Shown here: one piece after another, positions 10,018 to 22,181 of the stretch | How positions within the stretch are numbered: the first letter of the stretch is position 1 | How the letters are laid out: each line of letters opens with the position of its first letter | NCBI GenBank assembly: GCA_946803715.1 | Contig: CAMPET010000301.1 | Coordinates: forward strand, 6,336-48,588 | DNA length: 42,253 nucleotides | Origin: Beroe ovata | Lineage: Eukaryota; Ctenophora; Nuda; Beroida; Beroidae | Direction: 5' to 3' | Notes under the pieces: model-generated | What the model was told of the DNA's origin: nothing | The model's database searches: none | The model's input: only the letters and a program-made list of their open reading frames with translations | Program-made: the position numbers and the translations under genes

Positions 10018-13000
10018 CTGTGTGTGTGTGTGTGTGCGTGTCTATGTGTGTCTGTGTATGTCTGTGTGTTTGTGAGGTGAGTGGTAAAACAAGTGTTAAC
10101 ATGAGACATATATTATTGCACTGTGACTTGACTCACAGTTACCAAAGAGATTAGCAGAACAGCGCAACTCCCCTACTCCTTCATAAAATACGTTGGCTTC
10201 ATGGGCAAAAAACATAAACCGAAGAACCCCAGTGCATTATATGTAACATTGCTGGGTCACGTATCTATGTATCGCAAAGATAACTCTTTTTAAAACTTGT
10301 TTAATTGTGGAGAATCCATGTTGTCCAAATAACCGCTACAGGCACCAGAGAAAATTAACAAAATAAGTATGGGGTCTCAAGCGTTTTGTACTGTCGCTGA
10401 ACGTTGTGTCATGGTCAGATGAGTATAATCCTAGAGAGATCAAGGATAGATCAAGAGTATGCGTCAAACACAATTCACAACTATACCCAGAAGTTCTGTA
10501 GTCATAGTTTAACCCACGGTTGTTCCCCCTCCCCCACAAAAAGTCCAGGGACTTGATCAGCTGGCAGCTTCTACATAAATTAAGCAGTAAGTTGTTAAGC
10601 AGAACACACATAAGTCATAACACACAGTTATAAGATACGTATCTAGGATGAGAGCTCGGCGGCAGTGACTCGACAGTAGCAGCTGAAACGAGGGCGTCTA
10701 ACTGAAATGTGTATGGCTTTACACAGCTACTCTGAACTAATTTGGTGCCAAATTCCATAAAATTCTTCTCCAAACATAGAAAAACATCCTCCCGCAATAG
10801 TCCGACTAAGGACTGAGCTATGCACGCATATCTCAGCATGTGCATACCAATCGGATATCATTCAGATTACGGATATGTCTTGACGCTCGACTCTCGGTTC
10901 AATACGTGAGTTGAAAAGACTCCAGTTTGAGACCACAGACTTTAAAATGTTCGATGAAGTGTCTGTTGCGAATTAAGGCAAGAGCTAGATTAGTCACATA
11001 GGTATAGATACAGAACGAAGAGTCACATATAGATACAGTTTCTGTATTGTAAGAGTACGACGTTTCTTACAATTCTCCGATTTTCCCCCCGAGCGTTGTT
11101 AAAAACTAGGTAAATACACTATATGATACTTAGCTGTCTAGATGTGTTAAACTATGTTACGAAAAGTTAGGGTATTAACTAAGTGGGGAAATAGTGAAAC
11201 TATATACAGTTTAAGATGTGATGAGGAGTCTGCACTGCAGAGAATCACGTCTCCCATAGTCCAATAGTGTATAGGATGCAGCACAATTTCGATTCGATTT
11301 GGATTTTGAGAGCGTTTTGAAGCTACAAAAATCAGCGAATCGACCCTACAACATCACGATGCGTGAAGCATGTTATAGAGCTCAAGGTCGAGAACACATG
11401 ATATGCAAACCAAATTTGACATGAATTAATGTTCAGCGATCAGCAGCAACAGCAGGGAGCGTTTCCGCGGATATGCCGCGGACAAGGGTTTTGCTGTTGA
11501 ATTCCATTCTCACGCATCATAGCGACTCTTGATATATCACAATTCACGGCAGTTCGGACACAAGCTCTATTTCCATGGCAACGCCTCGTACTACCAGTCA
11601 CAACCAGTCACATTCAGGAACGAGCAGCTGATGCCTGGTGACAGTGTACCTTGGTGAAAGTGCTATATATACTGACAACCGGTGACAGCGTGATAACATA
11701 TGCCTATAAATGAAATGTGCCTCTATACTGTCGAGATTAGTAACAATTCCATGTTAAACGCGTGTTATATATAATCTACACTAGGTAGGATCAATGTTCC
11801 GAACGGCAGAACATATTCTGAGCTGGACTTCCACGGAAACAACAACTAGTTTTACGCAAAATAGTTTCATATAATTCGGGCGAAACAATAAATATGTGTT
11901 CGTAGGGTTATCTGTGCTAAAAAACTCAACAATATAAAGGTGTGTATGGGCTGAACGCACGCAAAAACACCGTTAATGACGTCAAAACTGTTCAACTTAT
12001 CAGAGTTTACCAGCAAACATTTAAAATATTTATGGGAGGCGACAATTGGCGAGGACAAACCAAACCTTGTAAAATATACCCTCATACAAACCCGGACTTC
12101 TCCCCTTACAACACAGAATTTATAGTGTCATAGCTATAGATGGACTTCGATAAACGTTTTTTCAGCTGCTATCGGTGTTAATTATATCCATCGCCATGGA
12201 ATGCGCGCGTTAACACATTCATAGAGAGCTCTGTGTATGATGAAAGGATAGTTAATATAGTCGAGTCGCTATAAACAGGGGGAAATAAACCGACACCAGC
12301 TGGAGCTGGAGGGAACAGCTCACAGCTTGGTAGCTGAAGTGGGTGCTATCTCCCAACTTCCGCATTCACACATGACATATACCTACTAGTAGAGGTACAT
12401 GTAAATTAGTCCGTCCTAGTTTGAACCATGGTCCAACTCTAATGGAATTGCAATGAAAGACGTACTCATCAAAGCTTTAAGAATGCCGTAATGTGTTCAC
12501 TGCTAAAAGTAGTTTGGCTTTGTCTGATTTTCTATCAGATAACGCAATTCTTATAGCGTAAGGCAGCATCCTATGGAAAGCATAAAGTACGATGGAATTC
12601 AATTCATCAACAACAGTGAATATTTCTCAATAAACTGCACATTCTCCTCAAGCAGTCTCACTGCTGACCGCCATGAAATGATGAAAAAACAGGCATATTT
12701 GCTGTTCAATACGATATATTGGTTGAGAGCTATAATATGTGTTTATTATCAAAAATGTCCATAGTGTTTTCTTAGTTTTTGCAGCATGAAGAATATGTTT
12801 TTCATGACAGTGAGGATAGAATATGTTCGACGGAGGACACATCCCATGGTCTGCAAATCCACAGTTAAATATGTGATGAAGGGTCACATTCTGTCGAATA
12901 TAGCCGGCAAGTTCCATGAGAAACTCACATATATTATGAAAAGTGGTCACACTTTTGTCAGCTTGTCATTTTGCAGAAAAACCACGCTATTTTATCCAAA

Positions 13001-13744
13001 GGAAAAATGTGACGAAGTAGTAGAAATGGAGTAAATGAGCAGACATTAAATAAACTGTCAAGAATGAAGTGAATTGATAGTCGTTTCGTTTTAGGAGAAT
13101 CCAAGGCGAATCACTGACAGAATATGTTTTAAAAATGGCGGATTAACATGAAAATGAATGAATTATTTTCATAATTCAACCCCACATTATATTCTCACGC
13201 TTATTCAACGTGAAGTGTAATGGGAATCAAGCAAATTTAATAATAATATACTGACGATATTTTCTCACTGACGAAATTCTCCCACTACCGAAATAAACTC
13301 CACACATCATGATACCCCACAAATCCAACTTATATTCCGCAAGAGCAAATTCTGACAACATCATAATATTCTGACAACATATCGGAATGAAATACAAAAT
13401 ACCCAGAATCCAGATACTGGTACTTGTTATATGAAAACCCCAGGATGTTTAAATCCAACACAAGGATGGTCCAGGATAGGATATTGTCATCTGTGATACC
13501 TAACAGAGTGGTCACGTGTGTCTTCATAGTACATAATGACGTCACAATGCACTTCACAATAGCTTAAACCGTCGACTACACTCCCTTTCTGAAGATTCCA
13601 CTTATAGGACAGTGGTGTCATATTAAGAGTGGAAAAGGCTCATTCACATGTACGTGTCATGTTGAATGCCATGAGCAGCATAGTTCAGAAAAACATCACA
13701 AAAACCTAGAATTTTTTCAAGTGAAGCAAAGTAGAACCCCAATA
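10018..13744. other. AT-rich stretch without recognisable genes
   Basis: It opens with a TG microsatellite (10018-10072). Beyond that, the reading frames are short and lack splice framing or known motifs. I see no RNA gene or mobile-element coding sequence. Confidence 0.6.
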
Positions 13745-13990
13745 TCAATTCAGCTGGCTTGATGGAGGGGACAAGGGAGAAACTCTAGAAAATTCCTGAA
13801 TTTGAGGCAAATCGGGGTCATACTTCGATAATTTCAAGGGTTCTACCATACCTCCAACATGATAGCATTGGACAGAAGAAGTGGGAGTTCTGGACCAATC
13901 CTCCAATACGATATCACCCTCATGGTCACATTTCGAAATGGTAGACAGCGAAGTGGATGGCTGCTTGCTACGACGGAATCGCTTCATATG
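13745..13990 (-). CDS. Possible terminal exon, unknown product
   Basis: A reading frame on the minus strand ends in TGA at 13745 and has a coding-like composition. It is rich in Ser, Pro and charged residues, with segments such as GDIVLEDWSRTPTSSVQCYH and YDPDLPQIQEFSRVSP. A polypyrimidine stretch followed by AG near 13990 could be an acceptor. No matching upstream exon was found between 14 and 17.4 kb, so this is either the last exon of a gene whose other exons I cannot see, a pseudo-exon, or chance. Confidence 0.3.
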   Translation of the reverse strand, partial: HMKRFRRSKQPSTSLSTISKCDHEGDIVLEDWSRTPTSSVQCYHVGGMVEPLKLSKYDPDLPQIQEFSRVSPLSPPSSQLN

Positions 13991-14607
13991 TACACACAGA
14001 CAAGAGATTTTCATACAAAAAAGCAGCGTGCCAACACTTCACAGCGATTATCAATCTCGTATTATCATGATCAAAATAATAACTGCAAGCGTCATCAAAA
14101 CATCACGTTGCATTCACTCAAACTCTAGTGATGGTACTTATGAAGGAGTACTTGTGCGCCGCGCACTGGTATATTATTCCTTTAGATTATTAACATTAAC
14201 TGAAACATATATGTTCGCTAGAAAGGTGAATTTGAGATGAAACACAAAATTTTCGGCATGCATGGAAAATCAATGATCAATCTACGGCAGAGCACAATGT
14301 ATATTTTGATTGATATGCTCAGCAACGATAAATACATGAAAATTATTATTATATATCGTGCCAATTTTATATCTATTTGGTGTACATGTTTGAGTGATTA
14401 CTGTCTACTGATCAGTATTATTATACTCACCGCAGTCGACTGATTAAAATTCTGTTGATTATCGATTGATTATCGATAATTAATGCTTCACCTTTTCAAG
14501 TGAAATTCAATGCAACGTGGTCAATGGTCATAGAAGTTGATAGCCAATCATCTATTGAATGCACCCACTCCAAAAGCAGAAGTCCATGTTCAAATGCGAC
14601 CGAAAAC

Positions 14608-14668
14608 CTGATTACTAAAAAAAGTAAAAAAAGTAAAAAAATCAAAAAAAGTAAAAAAAGTAAAAAGA
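14608..14668. repeat. A-rich AAAAAAAGT tandem repeat
   Basis: About six units of a 9-bp A-rich word with GT or TC every ninth base. It is a simple repeat with no associated gene. Confidence 0.85.
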
Positions 14669-14886
14669 CGAAATGATATGGGATGATGTCCTATAAATAT
14701 AGCATGCTACAAGATATCACAGTCCCATATACACAAAGAGCGGAGGAGACAGCGTATACACGTGTGAGCATCGTTACAGACACGTGACACAGAAACACGT
14801 GACAGCGAAACGTTACCACGGGAACTGAAATATGTGATATAATCAGGCACATGCAGCGCGTAGATCAGACAATCATAGATTGTGTT

Positions 14887-15306
14887 CCTTCTAGCTTTCC
14901 CTCGCGCACACACACACACGCCGCACATCATACGCTCAATCGGGATATAATCATATGATTACCCCAGTCACGCGAGGGATCTTCATGATCCAATCAGTGT
15001 CTGGTAGTGATTGAAACGAGCCAATCAGTGTCGAGAAGTGATTGAAACGTGCCATTTACCCTAGAGCAGTCTATGTTACGAGCCAATCAATGTCGAGAAT
15101 CGATAGCGCTATAACACTAATTCGAATCCGTTTCGATCATGCGATATTGCCTTAGGTGGTGTTGTAAATCGAAAGAAGGCCAAAGCTGGACCTTATAGAA
15201 AATAGGTTAGACCTTTAAAATGCCGGCACACGCGATCTTTGTTCTGCAAAAAGGCAAACTCACAGATAGTAAAAGCCAAATAACTGGTANCCTTCTAGCT
15301 TTCCCT

Positions 15307-15341
<35 letters not shown>

Positions 15342-15739
15342 CACACATCATACGCTCCATCGGGATATAATCATATGATTACCCCAGTCACGTGAGGGAT
15401 CTTCATGAGCCAATCAGTGTCTGGTAGTGATTGAAACGAGCCAATCAGAGTCGAGAAGTGATCGAAACGAGCCAATCAGTATCGAGAAGTGATTGAGACG
15501 TGCCAATTACCCTAGAGCAGTCTATGTTAGGAGCCAATCAATGTCGAGAATCGATAGCGCTATACCATTCATTCGAATCCGTTTCGATTATGCGATATTG
15601 CCTTAGGTGGTGTTGTAAATCGAAAGAAGGTCAAAGCTGGACGTTATGGAAAATAGGTTAGACCTTCAAAATGCCGGCACACGCGATCTTCGTTCTGCAA
15701 AAAGCAAACTCACAGATAGTAAAAGCCAAATAACTGGTA
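14887..15739. repeat. Direct duplication of about 0.4 kb around a single N
   Basis: Positions 14887-15289 and 15291-15739 are near-identical. Both begin with ccttctagctttccctcgcg and both end with aaataactggta. The single N at 15290 separates them exactly: copy one ends at the N and copy two begins right after it. The copies differ in the length of the CA tract and in the number of CCAATCA-containing units. The pattern matches unmerged contig overlap or two alleles placed in tandem. Confidence 0.92.
14988..15093. repeat. About 33-bp tandem repeat with CCAATCA motifs
   Basis: Units of the form gccaatcagtgtcgagaagtgattgaaac are repeated here, with an additional unit in the duplicate at 15409-15540. 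Each unit carries a CCAAT word. A regulatory role is possible but no adjacent gene start was found. Confidence 0.75.
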
Positions 15740-16023
15740 GTATTCATCATCATATGTATTAACCACGTGACTAGGACACGAAACTAGATTGGTTATTGGA
15801 CATTCACGAGTCATCATGTAAAAATGAGTTTTTGTCATGCGCTTACCATATATTGTGCTTTGCTCATGACATTCAATCAAGATATTACTCAACATCGGAC
15901 AAAATACGATGTGAGGGTTGTATGGTATGAGTGGAGAATCTGATTAATTAATTAAATGATAGAGATGTGGTCCAATTATTGTGGTGTCTTAAATAAGAAG
16001 TGAGCAAAAAAAGTTGTCGGACC

Positions 16024-16076
16024 TTAGGAAAGTAGGAGCAGTTTATACAGGAAAGTAGGAGCAGTTTATACAGAGT
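16024..16076. repeat. Tandem duplication of about 26 bp
   Basis: The word ggaaagtaggagcagtttat is repeated directly, twice. The surrounding 15.9-17.5 kb is AT-rich, with only short reading frames of random appearance. Confidence 0.8.
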
Positions 16077-17508
16077 GAAATAATCGCAGAAATTTTGAAT
16101 CAATCAACACATCCTCAAAAACATGATTAATCTCAAATTGCTCGAAAAAACCGCATGGATTTCCGCGAAAAACACAACTGCAGTTTACAGTGCATGTGTG
16201 TTTCGAGCAACGTGAATGACGAAAAACCTTAAATAATCACAAAAGAAATCCCAGTGTTTACAACAGATCGGACATTTCAATTTTAATCATGATGTTCAGA
16301 ACATTATATAATAGTGGCGACATAAAGATTAAGAATACTAGGATAAATCATGGCTTTGTACCATGATTTTTGAAGCGCAGAAACATTAAAAATTTGAATT
16401 AATATTCCCTGACATAAACTTGTCTAAAATTTTAGGATAAAAGGATCGTAGGTACATGTTTGAGATACGCAATTGGACGTTCGTTTCCTGATTGATTTGG
16501 TCGTATTTCATGTATACCTACGTTTGTTGCATGTGTTCTGTTATTGCTCATATTGATAACAACGTTCCCGAGTATGCTTGTCAATATGCTAATTTAACGT
16601 TATTCCACATATTACAACTAATACAATTTCAACTATCCACAATAATTAAAGGTAAAAGAATCGAAACTGTCGCACTGTCGCATACCACTATCATAGAGTA
16701 ACTTATCAACGCAACTTTGGCTAGTACATTGTGTTGCTTTGTGCCATGGTTGAGATTCCAGACAACTTTTTGTCAAAATTCTTTCATCCTTTCAACAACT
16801 TATTAGCAATTGTTCGGTGATTATTTGGAATAGCAACATCCGTCGTAGCAGTATAATATGTATTGTAAGTTGGAAATAATAAAAGCTTCACTGACCCAAA
16901 TTTCGCAGATACATGCCCTGATGCCCTGACTAAACAAGAATGTGACAAAAGCAAAATGTAAGGGCACCAGATGTGTAGGAACACAATTGCAGAGTATCGA
17001 TTGGGAAGGGGTGATCATGCATAACCGACGGATATAATATAGACATGGCCCTATATTATAGACCATGGTCTACAATGGACCAACATCCCCATATGTCTGT
17101 GGGAGAGTAATACCAAGGGGGGAATCGTGTAACAAGCTGTAACTGTTAGTAGCAGAATAAACTGTCTGGAGCAATTCCCAAACACGGAGCTTGATGAAAT
17201 GACCATGTACCTGTATCCCCCCATACGATGAAATTTATGGAGCCACAGATTCCATCAAGCCATGTGCTCTTTTATAGGTGATAACTACTAATTAACTCTT
17301 AGAGAGGCAACAGAACTTGGAAATTCTCATGAGAAGAGCTCAAGCTTTGCGAAGAATCTCTTTTTATGGACAAATCGCGGTAAACAGCAGATTGGAATTC
17401 AAAAAACGCGAGGTATAAAGAAGAGGTTATGTACATGTGCATATATTTTATGCACAACGTCTTGGATAAGTATAGGCTGTGGTCGGTGAACAGTGATCGA
17501 CGAATTTC

Positions 17509-18903
17509 TTAAATTCTGCGAAGTTTTCGGAGCGATATAATTTGAGCTCTAGCCTCAATAAGTCCTGATGTGGTCGCCGAGTCGCTGATTGCTGATAATC
17601 ACACAAAATCAAGCAGTTTTTCCAAATCACGGCTGCCTATAAATTTAAGTTTTGCATCAATGATCTACGGCTCACCGCTCAAAGTTTACAGGTTTTCAAA
17701 ATCAGCCATCCATAATTATCGGGAATCGGTTTTCTAGATTGCTGATAAGTGTAATCAGTGCAGATTTTAGTTACCTACTTTCTCAAGAACCATCTAGACT
17801 TCAGTGAAAATTGAAACGGATGGGATATGCGATGTAGTCCTTACCTGATTTGAGGGAGCGCTGAAGTCACCAACTCTTCTCTCAAGGAAGAGAATACATC
17901 TCGCTCATGATAGAGGAAAACAGTCCGGATTCCGAAATCTTCATGGAACAGAAGTGCAAATAACGTACAACGTACATTGGGACATTGTACAATCGACGTA
18001 CAACGGCACTTCGTGTGTAGGAAAGGTCTGGAATGTAAATGTACGCTGAATGTACCATGTAGCGACTCCTGATTGGATACCTGTATCTTGCAACAAGCGC
18101 GCGCGATTGGCTGTCGTTCCAGCCCTCGATCGTCATTGGTCCGTGACTCGATCACGTGACCGTGCATCAAGTTGCAGAATTGCGCGCGCACACTATCTGT
18201 TACGTTTCGTTGTAGCCCATCGTGTATACACACATCAATCAGTGTGTATTGTATTTGTTATGGTGTACATTTGTGTGCGTTCATTGCCATCATAACAGCG
18301 TGTATTCATCCTGTATCCACTATCCAGTATACCTACAATCTATTATTTTCAATGCACCCTCATTGATAGTTTTTGACATGAGCCTTTCCTGTGTACTGTG
18401 TAGAGCTCTTTCCCTCAAATTACGCTTACACTAATGTAGGTAGGTACAACGTATACACTTAAATCTTTTATCTTACCTAACTCTTACCTGGTTTAAACTT
18501 GTGGAAGGGAATGAATGCTTCAGTTGTTCTGTTGTATTCTACTGAAATTATAGAATATCGATCATAGATTTCGAATGGATGTTGCTAGGATATGATCGTT
18601 ATTGTGCTCTAGCTACCACACACGCACATCACACCATGACAACATACCAGGTTGCTGTTGTTCTGGTGGTGGAGGGGGTGGTAGCTCTGGTGACCCGGGT
18701 GGTATCTGCTCTGCTGGTCTGCTCTGCACCAGGTTGTCGTAAATCGGGAACGCAGCGTTCCTGCTTGGTATGGGTGGTGCTGGCACCCTCTTCATGAAGC
18801 CGTTACCACTCCGATAAGCAGAGTCAGTGAATTCTTTAGCACGGGTCATGTTGTGAGTCATGTCATAATGGTTCCTGAACAGTGAACAGGTACACACAGT
18901 CAT
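17509..18903 (-). CDS. Small proline-rich protein, function unknown (three exons)
   Basis: The proposed coding exons are 18903-18648, 17899-17845 and 17584-17509, with phases 1, then 2, ending in TAA, for 128 residues. The first exon carries SH3- or WW-ligand-like proline runs (VPAPPIPSR and PELPPPPPPEQQQ) and the tyrosine motif FPIYDNL. The tail is helical and basic, with VFSSLREELVTSALPQI and LIEARAQIISLRKLRRI. The donor gtaagg at 17844 is strong. An acceptor at 18875 (ctgttcag) could make the first exon internal, in which case the true start lies further right. I do not recognise the family. It could be a small adaptor or the cytosolic tail of a larger protein. Confidence 0.5.
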
Positions 18904-19011
18904 GATTGTTTTGATAAAGGAGCAGATTTGACGAGATCAAAATATGGGATTGGGAATTTGATTCTTACGATTTTAATTTTAGTTTTTGTTGTTGTCCTAT
19001 GAGGAGTTTAG

Positions 19012-19773
19012 ATGAGCGAAGGATTGGATTATGCAGTCTATTACACATGGTTATACTGGATCTACTTTATAAGTGAGGGTAAGTTGAGATTGAGAAATCA
19101 GTTGGTCTACTTGAACTGCTTTTGTCACGGGAATTCGTTTGTCTATTGGCGATTTCACATTTGTCCTAACATATGTTGGGGTCGTGTTCAGGCGAGCTAT
19201 TCGGGTATGAGTCAAGCTCACGTGTGACAGCCTATGATGACATGACGTGGACTGAGCCTCTGGACGACCAATGTGACATGTTCCACCCGCCCATACTTGA
19301 GCAATGTGCTAGTGACAATGTCACTATCGGTTATGATGGAGTTTATCATTCTTGGGAGAAGTTTGGTGGGGTTGCCCTATGGGTCTGGAGGTGTCTTTGC
19401 ATATATCTGATATGTGGGATGGCACTGGGATTTGGGGTCTCGAGTTCTCTATTCCTGTGAGTAGATGAAGGTTCATCCAACCTCCGAAATTCTATTCCAA
19501 CATACCAAACTCATCAAACCTTTTCATCTGCAGATCAGAGGCGAAATTCCGGATTCTCATCACCCGAACTTTCTCACGTTCAAGTACGATCTTGTTAATA
19601 CTTTTAGTTCAATTTGAGTTTCTCAGGGTAAGATTCCCTTGAAATTATCGCCACCCCGATTTAATCTTTTGGACTTGACCCTGTCTGTCTAACAGCAGTT
19701 CGGTACTAGATATGATCATCAGAAATTTCCTACATATTCCCACATTATCAGGTCACGTGACCAAGACCCATAG
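19012..19773 (+). CDS. Membrane protein of unknown family (four exons)
   Basis: The proposed exons are 19012-19078, 19192-19456, 19534-19627 and 19699-19773, all in phase and ending in TAG: 166 residues, or more if 19012 is an internal exon, since tttag sits right before it. There are three hydrophobic segments: YYTWLYWIYFI, GVALWVWRCLCIYLICGMAL and STILLILLVQFEF. An apparent loop between the first two has two cysteines and an N-x-T site (CASDNVTIG). Donors gtaagt, gtgagt and gtaaga are strong. The last acceptor is a tandem cagcag, so one Gln may be optional. No family is recognised. The closest impression is a fragment of a multi-pass transporter, which I cannot support. Confidence 0.45.
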
Positions 19774-20567
19774 CTGTGATGAGATAGTTTACAGCCTTCT
19801 AACCAAGAAAAGTATGCCATATCGGTCAAGTAACACGGAGACTGAGATTGTCATAGCTCAAGATGAGGAATTGTCCATATATCTGTTGCATACGCAAAAC
19901 AGTGGGATTTGAATGTTGTAATTTGAAGTTTTGACTGATTTCACGCTTTATTTTTTCCTTCGACAAGGATATGGGAATTAGAATGTCCTAGTTTTAACTT
20001 AACTAAACAATAAGTAGGAAACAAGAGCACAAAATGACTCGAAGCAAACACATGGCTGATAACTTCTCGACAACTATCAACGACATTGCAATGACTGCAG
20101 TAAAATGTATGTTTGTTTTCCACAGGGAGCAGCCAGTATGTGTGTGTGTGTGTGTGTATGCGTTTTTCGTGTCTCTATGTGTGTTTAAGCATGATGATTG
20201 ACACCGAACGTATGAATGAAGTATTGTCACGTTTGTTTACGCGATGCGACAAGCTTGCGACACAATACAACACAGGTGCTATTTTAGATCTGATATGTGA
20301 CATTGTAATGTTTGGCCGGAACATCAGGATATAAGTATTGCAGTTTAACTATAAAAAAGTACGGGAACGATGCTTTGTAGAGGGCCGTGAGGCCCCAAGC
20401 GGCGTTTGCTTGGGAAAATCGCTATAGTGGAGCAGTACTAAAGATCAAATAGCAAGTGATATCTTGATAAATGCACACCCTGCGATACGTCCAATTTAAT
20501 GATTGTGCATAGTAGCTACGGTGTACCTTATCCACTCCCCTTAATCTCCAACACTGAACATTATCAA

Positions 20568-20602
<35 letters not shown>

Positions 20603-22181
20603 TGTCTGGGTGTGTTTGTGTGGAGCGGGGGCTGGACCCGTCGGAGCAGGAAGGGGGCCGGGGAAAGAGTGGGGTACAAAATACCGCGGCGTCTGGCCCC
20701 AGAAATGTTGGAATGTGTGGGCCTGGAGGGTGGGGTCAACAGGAGGGNNNNNNNNNNNNNNNNNNNNNNNNNNNNNNNNNNNNNNNNNNNNNNNNNNNNN
20801 NNNNNNNNNNNNNNNNNNNNNNNNNNNNNNNNNNNNNNNNNNNNNNNNNNNNNNNNNNNNNNNNNNNNNNNNNNNNNNNNNNNNNNNNNNNNNNNNNNNN
20901 NNNNNNNNNNNNNNNNNNNNNNNNNNNNNNNNNNNNNNNNNNNNNNNNNNNNNNNNNNNNNNNNNNNNNNNNNNNNNNNNNNNNNNNNNNNNNNNNNNNN
21001 NNNNNNNNNNNNNNNNNNNNNNNNNNNNNNNNNNNNNNNNNNNNNNNNNNNNNNNNNNNNNNNNNNNNNNNNNNNNNNNNNNNNNNNNNNNNNNNNNNNN
21101 NNNNNNNNNNNNNNNNNNNNNNNNNNNNNNNNNNNNNNNTGTGTGTGTGTGTGTGTGTGTATGTGTGTGTTCCTGTGGTTGCAGGTATAGTTTTCAAATC
21201 ACAATATGAGAAGTTGCAGCTTTCGCAATCTGACAGTCGAAACCACACGAACAGACCCAAACATCCCCATACAATAAGTCTCAGAACACACAGACACACA
21301 CATCCCACACATCCCACCCACAGATCTCAGAATCCCGTTTCCTGATTCTGATGTCTCATCATAATCTTAATAGGATGAGAAATGACTATCAACTGTCGAA
21401 CACAGCTTTTCACAGCATACAATGGAGATATCGAGAACATGGGGTGCAAGTTACAACAACATTGTGTTGCAAAATCTTGATTCCAGCATCTCTTAGCCAG
21501 GTGATTACAAATAGTAAATACCCACAGTTTATGTTATATCTTTATCATGTTTAGTGTAACCTGGTCCGAATCCAAGAATCATACACACATCTGGAGCAGG
21601 CCACTTAGAATACACATATTATATCCACTGTGATATATTTTTGTTATTTTCACACCGTGTGCCAACCCAGCAATCATCAAATGACCCGGACAATAAAGAT
21701 GTCCACTGTTTTGTGGCACCAGTCCCATATAAATACTCTACTTCTGACAACTGTGCAGAAATAATTCTGTCTATTTTTGTTGATTACTCGTTCTTGGAAA
21801 AATCCTAGCTCTGGCACCATGTCAACCACTTTGCAAAACATCTATCTATGATGTCCACTTAAGTTAATAAACCTCTCTCTCTCTCCTGGTTCATGGCATA
21901 GTGTTGTGCTCATATCACAGCCACCGCGTGTGCACGCATGTGTAATTCGATTAACCACGGGAGTTAGCACCACGTCCTGGTTATGCTGCAGTGTTAAAGT
22001 ACCAAGTCGTTATCCGCAGTTTCTTAGCACCCATCTGATAAACAACACATCCTAGCAGCAGATTATCCGCTATCATGGCCTCTTTCAGCTAAACCTAATT
22101 TTTACTCGTTTTCATTTTCTGGCAAGAATACCTCTTGTTCACACCGTTTTATTCCGGAATAATCAGTGCGCTGTCGTCAAT
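19774..22181. other. Intergenic stretch with TG repeats and a gap
   Basis: No supported gene was found. It includes TG tracts at 20139-20158, 20573-20625 and 21140-21170, and a 392-base run of N. Two AATAAA words occur on the plus strand near 21692 and 21864, but no terminal exon precedes them closely. Confidence 0.6.
20748..21139. other. Assembly gap (392 N)
   Basis: This run of N follows G-rich sequence on the left and opens directly into (TG)n on the right, so the missing sequence is probably mostly microsatellite. Any translation across it is meaningless. Confidence 0.99.

Noticed and set aside
17841-18233. Minus-strand open frame of 130 codons as one exon
   Set aside because: Only its last 55 nt fit between a credible acceptor and the strong donor in phase with neighbouring exons; the rest has random composition.
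20499-21345. Long open frames of alternating Val/Cys and His/Thr across 20.5-21.3 kb
   Set aside because: They are translations of TG/CA repeat and of a run of N, not genes.
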